The notes beneath the pieces were generated by a model. The model saw only the letters and a program-made list of their open reading frames with translations. It did not search any database and was not told the origin of the DNA. The position numbers and the translations under genes were made by a program. Source: Pseudomonadota bacterium (lineage in GTDB: Bacteria > Pseudomonadota > Gammaproteobacteria > Burkholderiales > Burkholderiaceae_B). Taken from it: a stretch of 37,391 nt of DNA. This document shows, one piece after another, positions 7,561 through 15,525 of the stretch (position 1 is its first letter; each line of letters starts with the position of its first letter). Where the stretch lies: contig JAEWHK010000057.1 of assembly GCA_023387815.1 (NCBI GenBank), positions 1 to 37,391 on the forward strand. Reading direction: 5' to 3'.

Positions 7561-8532
7561 TCACTTCACCACAATTTCCGCATTTTTTGCGAGGTCGACC
7601 CAGAACTTGTCTTCCTTCGCCAGGAACGTGTCGAAGGCTTCCGGTGAGGCTGAGAGTGAGGTCTCTGTTCCTTCGCCAACCAGTGACTCCTTGACCTTGG
7701 GCTGGTGCATCGCAAAGGTGGCCGCCTTGAAAAGGGTCTGAACAACGGCATCGGGGGTGTTTTTGGGCACAAAGATACCGTACCAGAACGCCAGATTGTA
7801 ATCAGGCAGTCCGGCCTCGCGCATGCCGGGCAGGTTTGGCACCAGCGCTGATTTTTCGCTGGTACTGACGGCAATGGCGCGCAATTTGCCACTGTTCACC
7901 TGAGCCAGAACAGACGGTGCAGTCCCAAAGCTGAGGTCGGTATCGCCGGCCATGACGGACTGAATGGCGGGCGCTCCGCCACGATAAGGAACATGTGTCA
8001 TTTGCGTATGTGTCATCAGCGTAAACAGTGCCGCACCCAGATGCGGCGCCGAGCCATTACCCGAGGTGGCATAGTTCAGCGAGTTAGGCTTCTCTTTGGC
8101 CTCCCGAATCAGATCCGCGACACTCTTGATATCGGTTTTTGTACTTACTGCCAGTACCAGCGGAGATGTCGTGATTTGAGTCACGGCCTTAAGATCTTTT
8201 GCGGTATATGTCAGCCCTGGATTGATGGCCGGATTGATGGAAATGCTGCTGGGACTGGCAATCAGCACGGTATAGCCATCTGGCGCAGCCTTGGCAACAT
8301 AGTCCGCAGCAATGCTGGACCCCGCGCCCGGTTTGTTTTCTATAACGACGGTCTGCTTTAAGGCTTTGCTGAATGACTCGCTCATGATACGTGCCACCGT
8401 ATCGGCTGCACCGCCGGGCGCAAAGCCGACCACAAGACGAATGGGTCGCGAAGGATAATCGGCAGTCTGCGCGAATGCCTGCACGCCGATTACGCTCAGG
8501 CTGCAGGCCAGCGCAAGTTGGGTGATTTTCAT
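7561..8532 (-). CDS. Bug/TctC-family periplasmic binding protein, CoA-operon-linked
   Basis: A 323-residue secreted binding protein. The signal peptide spans residues 1-21 (MKITQLALACSLSVIGVQAFA) with an AFA cleavage site. The loop VVGFAPGGAADTVARI, the strand VVIENKPGAGSS and the loop YRGGAPAIQSV mark the Bug family. A good ribosome-binding site (AGGAGA) precedes the ATG. It is the last gene of a leftward set with the oxidoreductase, enoyl-CoA hydratase-like and CaiB genes, 52 bases after the oxidoreductase. It probably captures the acid that the CaiB enzyme activates. No membrane subunits are near; the ligand is unknown. Confidence 0.9.
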   Translation of the reverse strand: MKITQLALACSLSVIGVQAFAQTADYPSRPIRLVVGFAPGGAADTVARIMSESFSKALKQTVVIENKPGAGSSIAADYVAKAAPDGYTVLIASPSSISINPAINPGLTYTAKDLKAVTQITTSPLVLAVSTKTDIKSVADLIREAKEKPNSLNYATSGNGSAPHLGAALFTLMTHTQMTHVPYRGGAPAIQSVMAGDTDLSFGTAPSVLAQVNSGKLRAIAVSTSEKSALVPNLPGMREAGLPDYNLAFWYGIFVPKNTPDAVVQTLFKAATFAMHQPKVKESLVGEGTETSLSASPEAFDTFLAKEDKFWVDLAKNAEIVVK

Positions 8533-8584
8533 GGTTTTTGTCTCCTGAATTTTCTGTATTTTTTATGCTGTATTGGCTTTATGT

Positions 8585-9568
8585 TTAAGCTTCAATAATT
8601 TTCAGAACGATTTTTCCAGCATGCCGGCCAGCCTCCATACTGGCTTTGGCATCCGGCAGTTCATCGAAATCATATTGCTGGTCTACCTGCGGAATGATTT
8701 TTCCAGTCTCAAAAAGCGGAAGCACCTCGCTTATAAAACGCGGCAAGGCAGCCGCTCGCTGTTCTTTTGTACGCAGCTTGTTCGATACGCCGAAAAGCGT
8801 CAGGCGTTTGGCATGAAATGCGCCCAGATCAAGGTCACCGCGCAGATTCCCGTCCACATAACCAACAAAGGCAAGTCTGCCTTCGAATGCCGCGGCCTTA
8901 ATATTCTCGGCAAAAACGCTGCCGCCAACCGCGTTGATGATCAGGTCGGCACCATGATTGTCGGTCGCAGCCCTTACGTCAGCAGCAAAATCTGCCGATC
9001 GCGTGTGCAGTGCAACGTCCAGCCCCAGCGTCTTCAATTTATCCAGCTTGTCCTGCGAACCCGACGTTCCAATGACTTTTGCGCCCAGTGCCTTGGCCAG
9101 TTGCAGTGAGGCCACGCCTACGCCGGAAGAGACGCCGTTGATCAGTACCCATTCGCCTGCCTTGACGCGCCCTTGCAATACCAACATGTCAAATGCCACC
9201 AGAAAGGTCAAGGGCAGGCAGGCTGCCTCTTCCCACGACAGATTCTCGGGTTTGGGCAACGCCTCAATGCCCTCCATCAGCGCGTATTCGGAAAACGCGC
9301 CGGGACAACGACCCATCACCTTGTCACCTACCTTGAAGTTGCTGACGTCCTTGCCGATGGCAATCACTTCGCCCGCGCCCTCTCCACCGATCTGCTTCCA
9401 GCTTCCCGCTTTGCCATGCAGGCCATGACCCAATACAAACTCTCCGCGGTTCAAACCCGCAGCGTGCATGCGCACCAGCAACTGCGTCGGGCCGGGCTCC
9501 GGACGTTCACTGTCGCGACATTCCAGATGCGTGTCGTTGTCAGTCATTTGCATCCAATAGCTTTTCAT
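8585..9568 (-). CDS. Quinone-oxidoreductase-like MDR protein, zinc-free type
   Basis: A medium-chain dehydrogenase/reductase of about 327 residues. The N-terminal catalytic fold (RMHAAGLNRGEFVLGHG) lacks the structural-zinc cysteine cluster, and the Rossmann motif reads INGVSSGVGVASLQLAKALGAKVIGTSGS. This pattern is typical of NADPH:quinone reductases and enoyl reductases. The start is set at the second ATG, which lies eight bases after AGGAGG; the first ATG (9574) overlaps the spacing. Gene order with enoyl-CoA hydratase and CaiB genes upstream suggests reduction of an enoyl-CoA or enone in the same pathway. The substrate is unknown. Confidence 0.85.
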   Translation of the reverse strand: MKSYWMQMTDNDTHLECRDSERPEPGPTQLLVRMHAAGLNRGEFVLGHGLHGKAGSWKQIGGEGAGEVIAIGKDVSNFKVGDKVMGRCPGAFSEYALMEGIEALPKPENLSWEEAACLPLTFLVAFDMLVLQGRVKAGEWVLINGVSSGVGVASLQLAKALGAKVIGTSGSQDKLDKLKTLGLDVALHTRSADFAADVRAATDNHGADLIINAVGGSVFAENIKAAAFEGRLAFVGYVDGNLRGDLDLGAFHAKRLTLFGVSNKLRTKEQRAAALPRFISEVLPLFETGKIIPQVDQQYDFDELPDAKASMEAGRHAGKIVLKIIEA

Positions 9569-9596
9569 TGTCATCTCCTCCTATTACATCCGAAAT

Positions 9597-10406
9597 TTAT
9601 TTGCCGACGAATACGGGCTTGCGTTTTTCCATGAAGGCGCTGCGGCCTTCTGCGTAATCCTGACTTTCGAAACATCCTCGAATCAATGAAGTGCAGCGGT
9701 CCATATCGACATCGGGAGACGGTTTCAATATTTCAGCCGTGATTGCCTTGGCGGCAGCGATAGTCAGTGGCGCATTGTTGGCCAGAGCGCTTGTGTATTC
9801 CTCAAGCAGAGCCGGCAATGCCTGTGCCGTACTGACTCGCGATATCAGTCCCAATGCTTTGGCTTCTGCAGCATCGATCCGGCGCGCCGTAAAAAACAGG
9901 TCTTTTGCCGCGCCCGGCCCGATCAGATTCACCAGATTCTTCATGGCGGAGTACCGATATCCCAGGCCCAGTCTGGCTGCGGGAATGGAAAACACAGAGT
10001 TGTCAGAGGCGATGCGCATATCGCAGGCAATCGCCACATTGACGCCGCCGCCGATACAGTAGCCATTGATGCAGGACAGGGTCGGCTTAGGAAAATCCTG
10101 GATAGACGTCAGCGCGTCCTCGGCCATGGCTTCATAGCGCGTCACAGCTTCCCGCGCCGCACGCATGTCTTCGAACTGGGAAATATCCGCCCCCGAAACA
10201 AAGGCTTTTTCTCCAGCGCCGGAAAAGACCACCAGACGCACCCGATCATCGCTCTGGGCGAGCGACAGCAACTGCGGCACGGCTTCCCACATATCAACGG
10301 ACAATGCGTTATGACGCGCGGGATTGTTGAACTGGATGTGCAATGTAGTGCCATCCAGCCAGGTCAGAACGCGTTCTGTGGGAGAGGTGTATTCAACTTG
10401 TGCCAT
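9597..10406 (-). CDS. Enoyl-CoA hydratase/isomerase-family protein lacking both catalytic Glu
   Basis: A 269-residue crotonase-fold protein. The CoA-binding and oxyanion segments are present (SGADISQF near 72-79; INGYCIGGGVN near 114-124). The two glutamates of true hydratases are missing: the first position reads N123 in IGGGVNVAIACD, the second reads A143 in FSIPAARLGLGY. It may thus catalyse another crotonase-type reaction, such as isomerisation or C-C cleavage. The ATG overlaps the CaiB stop as TGATG, implying translational coupling; a TTG one codon earlier is less likely. The pathway is set by its partners: CaiB transfers CoA, this enzyme acts on the thioester. The exact chemistry is unknown. 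Confidence 0.85.
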   Translation of the reverse strand: MAQVEYTSPTERVLTWLDGTTLHIQFNNPARHNALSVDMWEAVPQLLSLAQSDDRVRLVVFSGAGEKAFVSGADISQFEDMRAAREAVTRYEAMAEDALTSIQDFPKPTLSCINGYCIGGGVNVAIACDMRIASDNSVFSIPAARLGLGYRYSAMKNLVNLIGPGAAKDLFFTARRIDAAEAKALGLISRVSTAQALPALLEEYTSALANNAPLTIAAAKAITAEILKPSPDVDMDRCTSLIRGCFESQDYAEGRSAFMEKRKPVFVGK

Positions 10407-11596
10407 CAATAGACTCCATGGGATTTCATTTGGGCAAGAACGGTATCGTCATAGCCCAGATCTTTGAGAATTTCTGTGGTGTGTTCCCCTCTCAAAGGGG
10501 CAGAACGAACGATATCGCTGGGCGTTCGCGTCAATTGCACCGGCTGGCCCACCATGCGCTGTTTGCCCAGCCGGTTTGACTCGACTTCCTTGACAATATT
10601 CAGATGTGCAACCTGTGGGTCGTCAAACACCTCGCCCAGATTATTGATGACGCCGCAAGCCACACCACCTTCGTTGAACCGGGCAATCCAGTAGCTGCGA
10701 TCCTCATTTGCCAGACGTTTGTTGATTTCGGCATTGAGCGAATCGCGGTTAACCGAACGAGAGGCCTTATCGTGATACCGCTCATCGGTGACCCATTCCG
10801 GCGTGCCCAGAATGTCGCAAAAACGTTCCCAGATTTTGGAGCCGAAAACCGCGATGTTCATGTATCCGTCGCGCGCTTTGTAAACACCTGTTGGAATGCT
10901 GGTCGGGTGGTAATTGCCTGCCTGCTTTGCAATGTCGCCATCGATCAGGTAGCGCGAGGTCTGAAAATCCATCATGTAAATCATGGACTCAAACAACGAC
11001 GTATGCAGCCACTGTCCCTTGCCGGACGCCTCTCGCTCCAATAGGGCAACCAGAATGCCCTGCGCCGCAAAAATGCCGGCGCAAAGATCGGCAATGGGAA
11101 TGCCCACTCGCATCGGCGCTTCGCCCGGAGGACCTGTCACAGACATCAGACCCGAGGCGCCCTGTGCAATCTGGTCGAATCCCGGACGCGTTGCGTAAGG
11201 CCCCGTTTGCCCGAAGCCGGAAATACTGGCATACACCAGACCGGGATTGTCAGGCGCCAGCGATTCGTAATCAATCCCCAACCGGTATTTCACGTCGGGT
11301 CGAAAATTTTCCACAACGACATCCGCAGTACCTATAAGGCGTTTGAGCGCTGCAATACCCTCAGGCTCCTTTAAGTTCAGGGTGATGGATCGCTTGTTGC
11401 GGTGGGTATATTGATAATCTGAGCCATCCTGACCGCCCAGCGTATCATCCCCCCGCATGTGTTCAGGCATCTGCACCTGTATGACGTCTGCGCCCCAGTC
11501 TGCGAGTTGCCGACAAGCAGTGGGGCCCGCCCGGACCTGGGTCAGATCGATGACACGAAAGCGCTTCAACGCCTCGGATGCGGCTAGATGAGCCAT
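10406..11596 (-). CDS. CaiB/BaiF-family CoA-transferase
   Basis: A 396-residue family III CoA-transferase. The catalytic aspartate is D170 in VGIPIADLCAGIFA, with the conserved ISGFGQTGPYATRPGFD segment near residues 125-141 and VVENFRPDV near 94-102. Such enzymes move CoA from a donor thioester to a carboxylate through an aspartyl-CoA intermediate. The ribosome-binding site AAGGAGG lies eight bases ahead of the ATG. It heads a leftward operon with the hydratase-like, oxidoreductase and Bug genes, divergent from a GntR regulator whose operator sits in the gap. The acid activated is likely that bound by the Bug protein. Confidence 0.92.
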   Translation of the reverse strand: MAHLAASEALKRFRVIDLTQVRAGPTACRQLADWGADVIQVQMPEHMRGDDTLGGQDGSDYQYTHRNKRSITLNLKEPEGIAALKRLIGTADVVVENFRPDVKYRLGIDYESLAPDNPGLVYASISGFGQTGPYATRPGFDQIAQGASGLMSVTGPPGEAPMRVGIPIADLCAGIFAAQGILVALLEREASGKGQWLHTSLFESMIYMMDFQTSRYLIDGDIAKQAGNYHPTSIPTGVYKARDGYMNIAVFGSKIWERFCDILGTPEWVTDERYHDKASRSVNRDSLNAEINKRLANEDRSYWIARFNEGGVACGVINNLGEVFDDPQVAHLNIVKEVESNRLGKQRMVGQPVQLTRTPSDIVRSAPLRGEHTTEILKDLGYDDTVLAQMKSHGVY

Positions 11597-11645
11597 GCTG
11601 TTTGCCTCCTTGATTTGAAGATGTTCTGGTTATTTTTGGGTTAAA

Positions 11646-11676
11646 GTGTCTACAATCGTATAATATTTGTAGACAA
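11646..11676. promoter_or_regulatory. Two-site GntR/FCD operator
   Basis: Two ten-base sites GTGTCTACAA (11646-11655) and TTGTAGACAA (11667-11676) form a perfect inverted repeat TGTCTACAA-N11-TTGTAGACA. Each also fits the GntR pattern TNGT-NN-ACNA. Centres are 21 bases apart, two helical turns. The site is between the CaiB and GntR genes, about 50 bases ahead of CaiB and 94 ahead of GntR. Confidence 0.75.
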
Positions 11677-11769
11677 TAATCCATGATTATTTCGATTTTC
11701 CCACAGGCGCCGCAGATCAGATACTGGTCGTTACGGTATAGTTAGCACTTATTAAAAGAAGACAGATTC

Positions 11770-12444
11770 ATGGTTGTCACTTCCTCTTCCACACGCGCTG
11801 CAGTACTTTCCCAAACGGTGGTCAGCGAACTGAAGCGACTGATCTATTCGGGTGAATTTGAGCCGGGTGAACGGCTGAATGAGGCCACGCTGGCGCTACG
11901 CATGGGTACCAGCCGGGGCCCGATTCGCGAAGCCATGAAGGTGCTGGCGGGGCTGGGTCTGGTGACCTCGATTCCCAACAAAGGCATGTTCGTCAGACAG
12001 TTGTCTGTGCGGGATATGATCGAAGTTTATGAACTGCGTGCGGTCGTTTTCGCCTTCGCCGCAGAGCGAGCCAGCGAGAATTTTTCGAAGAAAGATGCGC
12101 CCGCCTTTGAGCAGTTACTGGATGAGATGGATGCCGCCTGCGACGCGGGCGATGGCACCCTGTATTACGAGCTGAACCTGGCTTTCCACGAACTGATTCT
12201 GGATTTATCAGGAAACAAAAGAGCCAAGCAGGCCTATGATGATTATGTGAAGGAGCTACATCTGTTCAGGCGTAAATATTTCAACGCCAGCAGCAATATG
12301 CATAACTCAAATACCGAGCATCGCAAAATCTATCAGGCCATTGCGTCGGGAAGTGCGGCCAAAGCGTGGACGGCGGCCCAGCGACACGTGCTGGGAGGCC
12401 GATCCCGGCTGCTTGCAACTTTGGAGGCGCCACTGGGCGGATAG
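11770..12444 (+). CDS. GntR-family regulator, FCD type
   Basis: A 224-residue regulator with an N-terminal winged helix (residues 9-75; LIYSGEFEPGERLNEATLAL, MGTSRGPIREAMKVLAGLGL) and a C-terminal all-helical FCD effector domain (about 90-215). The metal-ligand pattern of FCD domains is visible in FHELILDLSGN and HRKIYQAI with RHV near the end. Such proteins usually repress catabolic operons and respond to a carboxylate. It is divergent from the CaiB operon, and the paired operator between them makes that operon the likely target. Confidence 0.9.
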   Translation: MVVTSSSTRAAVLSQTVVSELKRLIYSGEFEPGERLNEATLALRMGTSRGPIREAMKVLAGLGLVTSIPNKGMFVRQLSVRDMIEVYELRAVVFAFAAERASENFSKKDAPAFEQLLDEMDAACDAGDGTLYYELNLAFHELILDLSGNKRAKQAYDDYVKELHLFRRKYFNASSNMHNSNTEHRKIYQAIASGSAAKAWTAAQRHVLGGRSRLLATLEAPLGG

Positions 12445-12454
12445 AGTGGCCTAC

Positions 12455-13135
12455 TTATACCTGTGACCACTGCCGGACCAGATTGTGATAAATCCCGGTT
12501 AAAGACACAATGCTGTCGTGCGCACCCAGCTCGGTGGCCAACTGCTGAATGGTATTGTCCATTTCAAATAGCAGGGCTCGCCTTGCATCTTCCCGTACCA
12601 TGCTTTGCGTCCATAAAATGGCGGCGATACGTTTTCCTCGAGTCACCGGCGTCACACGATGCAGGCTGGTTGACGGGTACACCACTATATGGCCCGCAGG
12701 CAGTTTGACCCGTTGCTCTCCGTAAGTGTCCTGTATGATCAGGTCGCCCCCTTCGTATTCATCCGGATCGCTCAGAAAAATCGTCGAAGAGACATCGGCC
12801 CGGATGCGTTCGCCACTATGCGGATCGACGCGTACCGCGTTGTCGATGTGAAAACCATACTCCTGATCACTCGCATAGCAATTGAACATCGGGCTGAGGA
12901 TCTTCAAGGGCAGTGCGGCGGATATGAAGCGACTGTTCCTGCCCAGCGCCTCAAGTATCTGCTGGCTTGCGCTGATGGCGACAGGATCATGATCAGCCAG
13001 CTGCAGATTTTTTTTCTGGCTGGCCGCCACATACCCGGCGGTTCCTTTTCCATCCACCCATTGGCTCTGCTCCATTTGCTCGCGCAGGCGGGTTACTGTG
13101 TCTTTTGATAACAAGTCAGGAATGGTCACTAACAT
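12455..13135 (-). CDS. piuC: PKHD-type Fe(II)/2-oxoglutarate dioxygenase PiuC (YbiX)
   Basis: The protein starting here has 226 residues, like E. coli YbiX. Fe(II) ligands are H96 and D98 (YGFHIDNAVR) and H159 (SSLHRVTP region), with R169 for 2-oxoglutarate (TPVTRGKRIAAILW). Alignment with the YbiX N-terminus (IPGVLSPQDV against IPDLLSKDTV) sets the ATG at 13135; an in-frame TTG at 13150 is an alternative. Family members accompany catecholate siderophore receptors and are iron-regulated, though their substrate is unclear. Here the partner receptor lies about 2.4 kb away, separated by an oxidase and a response regulator. No convincing Fur box was found directly upstream. Confidence 0.88.
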   Translation of the reverse strand: MLVTIPDLLSKDTVTRLREQMEQSQWVDGKGTAGYVAASQKKNLQLADHDPVAISASQQILEALGRNSRFISAALPLKILSPMFNCYASDQEYGFHIDNAVRVDPHSGERIRADVSSTIFLSDPDEYEGGDLIIQDTYGEQRVKLPAGHIVVYPSTSLHRVTPVTRGKRIAAILWTQSMVREDARRALLFEMDNTIQQLATELGAHDSIVSLTGIYHNLVRQWSQV

Positions 13136-13325
13136 ATCGATACTGCTCAATCACTATCAAGACAGGGCGATCATGCCCTGCATTTTCAGGCATCGCATCA
13201 TACCGCAAGAAAACCGCAAGCGGAAGAGACTGATATCTTCGATAGCGTTGACGGTACTTCCATCGCTCTATCACGTGGCACAGCCATCCCCGATTTTCTT
13301 CTGGCGGGATATCATAGAGGACGCA

Positions 13326-14459
13326 TCAAGGCAGGGTCGACGGGTGCCAGATAACGTCTCTGGTGATTTCTCCAAGCGTTTTACATCCGCAGAGCATCAT
13401 CGCCATTTCCAGTTCCGTGCGCAGAATATGCAGGACATGCGCAACGCCCGGCGCACCCGCTGCAGCCAGCCCGTGAATAATCGGCAGCCCAATCATCACC
13501 GCCGACGCCCCCAACGCCAGTGCCTTGACGATATCCGTACCTCGTCGGATGCCGCCATCCACGAGGATGGGCACCCTGCCATCAACGCTTTGCGCGACTG
13601 CTGGCAACACCTCGACGGTCGCTGGCTGAGTGTCCAGTACCCGGCCGCCGTGATTGGAAACGATAATGCCTGCCACGCCAGCCCTGACTGCATCCTGCGC
13701 ATCGAAGGGATTCATAACGCCTTTCACCAATACTGGCAGGCGCGTGCTCGATACCAGCCATGCGATGTCATCCCAGGTGGGTAGCGAATTGACCATGTCA
13801 CTGCCGAAGAGCGGACTTGTGCCCGGTATCGCATGAAACGCTGGTGTGACGGGCATCCCCGCCAGGTTGGCGGCGGTCACATCGCCGGGCAGCGTAAATC
13901 CCGCGCGCTGTTCTGCATTGCGCATCCCGGTGACGGGCGCATCGATGGTGACGACCAGAGCTCGATAGCCTGCCTGCTCTGCTCTGGCAACCAGTGCCTG
14001 AGTCGCGGTTTTGTCCGACTGAATATACAGCTGAAACCAAAGCGGAGCGCGGGTTCCTGCAGCGACCGTTTCCAGTGAAATACTGGATAGCGTACTAAGC
14101 ACCATGCCTGCGTACATAGCCTCGGCCGCCAATGCCGTCGCCTTTTCTCCATCGGGATGAGCAAGGCGATGATAGGCAACCGGCGCGATAAAGATCGGAT
14201 GTGGGTAAGTCACCCCAAACAGTTCAAGTCGCGTATTACCCCCCTTCATCGACCTCATATTGCAGCTGAGCAAGCGGATCGAATCCCAGGCCTCCCGATT
14301 CGCGCGACGTGTCAGCTGATCAGCAGCCGCGCTATTGAGGTACGCCCAGCTCGCCGGGTCGACGCGTTCTCTTGCGTAGCTTTCGTAGTCGGCAAGACTG
14401 GCGATTTGAGCAGGAATGGTGGTGAGGGGTGGCAGACGTGGTGAAGCAGATTGTGTCAT
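13326..14459 (-). CDS. FMN-dependent alpha-hydroxy-acid oxidase/dehydrogenase
   Basis: A 377-residue TIM-barrel flavoprotein of the lactate/glycolate oxidase family. Active-site residues are in place: Y40 (WAYLNSAA), WFQLY 141-145, D173, K246 (VLVKG), and H270-R273 (SNHGGRVLD). The FMN-phosphate loop DGGIRRGTDIVKALALGA and VMIGLPI follow. It oxidises an L-2-hydroxy acid to the 2-oxo acid, passing electrons to oxygen or quinone. There is no signal peptide. It stands between the PiuC and response regulator genes, divergent from the latter. Its substrate is open; an (S)-mandelate- or lactate-like acid is possible. A link to iron uptake is not obvious. Confidence 0.88.
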   Translation of the reverse strand: MTQSASPRLPPLTTIPAQIASLADYESYARERVDPASWAYLNSAAADQLTRRANREAWDSIRLLSCNMRSMKGGNTRLELFGVTYPHPIFIAPVAYHRLAHPDGEKATALAAEAMYAGMVLSTLSSISLETVAAGTRAPLWFQLYIQSDKTATQALVARAEQAGYRALVVTIDAPVTGMRNAEQRAGFTLPGDVTAANLAGMPVTPAFHAIPGTSPLFGSDMVNSLPTWDDIAWLVSSTRLPVLVKGVMNPFDAQDAVRAGVAGIIVSNHGGRVLDTQPATVEVLPAVAQSVDGRVPILVDGGIRRGTDIVKALALGASAVMIGLPIIHGLAAAGAPGVAHVLHILRTELEMAMMLCGCKTLGEITRDVIWHPSTLP

Positions 14460-14596
14460 GGCAATATCGAGGTTGAGTCAGTCGACCCAGGCATAGCATT
14501 TTGTTGAGTGCGGATTATGCCGCGCCTGACCAACGTATGTCGAGATGACATCATTCCTGCTATCATTCGACCGACTTTGTTTCTTGCTTTACACCG

Positions 14597-15331
14597 ATGA
14601 GCGATTCGCCAAGTATTCTTATTGTCGACGACCATCAAAGTATCCGCGATTCCCTGTCTACGTATTTAAGCAAATTCGGTTTTGAAGTCGACGTTGCCGA
14701 AAATGGCAGAGAAATGCGGGAACGACTGAATGCCCGTACATTCAGCCTGATTGTGCTGGATGTGATGCTGCCGGGAGAGAATGGACTGTCATTATGCAGG
14801 TATGTCTCTGAACAATTAGCAATTCCGGTGATTATCCTGACCGCCGCTGGTGAACTTGCGGATCGCGTTGCGGGCCTGGAAATGGGGGCTGATGATTATG
14901 TTGTCAAACCCTTCGAAGCCCGCGAACTGGTCGCACGTATCCGCAGTGTGCTGCGGCGCTGCCGGCCAACAGCGATCTTTACCGGTAAGAATATACACAA
15001 TCACACCCATTCATCCATTACATTCAGCGGCTGGACACTGAATCTGACCACTCGTTCCCTGTGCGATGCCAACGGCCAGGAAGTCAGCATCAGCACCGCC
15101 GAGTTTCATCTGCTGCAGGCGTTTGTTGACAACGCCAATCGCGTACTCAGCCGCGAGCAGTTGCTCAATCTGACCCGTAAGCATGATTCCTTTACTTTCG
15201 ATCGAAGCATCGACAGTCAGGTAAGCCGTCTGAGAAAAAAACTTGAAGCCGACCCGCGGCACCCGAGGCTGATAAGAACGGTCAGAGGCGATGGCTACGT
15301 ACTGACCACCATGACAACCCGGAGCACGTGA
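14597..15331 (+). CDS. OmpR/PhoB-type response regulator without a kinase
   Basis: A 244-residue response regulator. The receiver domain (1-120) has the acidic pair D11-D12, phosphorylation site D55 (IVLDVMLPGENG), T82 and K104 (VVKPFEARELVARI). The winged-helix output domain runs from about 140 to 240 (STAEFHLLQAFVDNANRVLS, ending RTVRGDGYVL). No histidine kinase gene adjoins it. The next gene is a TonB-dependent receptor, starting 195 bases downstream, an arrangement like pirR or pfeR next to siderophore receptors in Pseudomonas, so control of that receptor is a fair guess. It could also regulate the divergent oxidase. Confidence 0.9.
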   Translation: MSDSPSILIVDDHQSIRDSLSTYLSKFGFEVDVAENGREMRERLNARTFSLIVLDVMLPGENGLSLCRYVSEQLAIPVIILTAAGELADRVAGLEMGADDYVVKPFEARELVARIRSVLRRCRPTAIFTGKNIHNHTHSSITFSGWTLNLTTRSLCDANGQEVSISTAEFHLLQAFVDNANRVLSREQLLNLTRKHDSFTFDRSIDSQVSRLRKKLEADPRHPRLIRTVRGDGYVLTTMTTRST

Positions 15332-15393
15332 AGAGGCCCGTTCCTCTCTTTGCACAATCGGCAACAATCTGACAAAGTCAGGCAATAATGGAT

Positions 15394-15412
15394 GGTAATA
15401 ATTCTCATTTGC
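15394..15412. promoter_or_regulatory. Fur-box-like site
   Basis: GGTAATAATTCTCATTTGC matches the 19-base Fur consensus at 13 positions and resembles betaproteobacterial Fur sites of the form AATAATTCTCATTTGC. It lies about 113 bases ahead of the chosen receptor start, in the right place for iron repression. Confidence 0.65.
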
Positions 15413-15525
15413 AAACTCCTGTAATACAGGTATCCATCCGCTCGCTGTCCTGGCGTGCAATACATCGGAATGGTTGACGGATGGGTTTAATACTCATCAC
15501 CACACTAGCATTTCGAGAAGTACTC

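Noticed and set aside
13163..13180. CAGGGC-GATCAT-GCCCTG hairpin as a terminator
   Set aside because: No gene ends before it on the plus strand and there is no clear T tract; it may be a chance dyad.
13136..13200. Fur box ahead of piuC
   Set aside because: The best stretch (GATAGTGATTGAG on the minus strand) matches only half of the consensus.
15332..15352. Terminator after the response regulator (AGAGG-CCTCT)
   Set aside because: The stem is only five bases with a weak T run; too weak to annotate.
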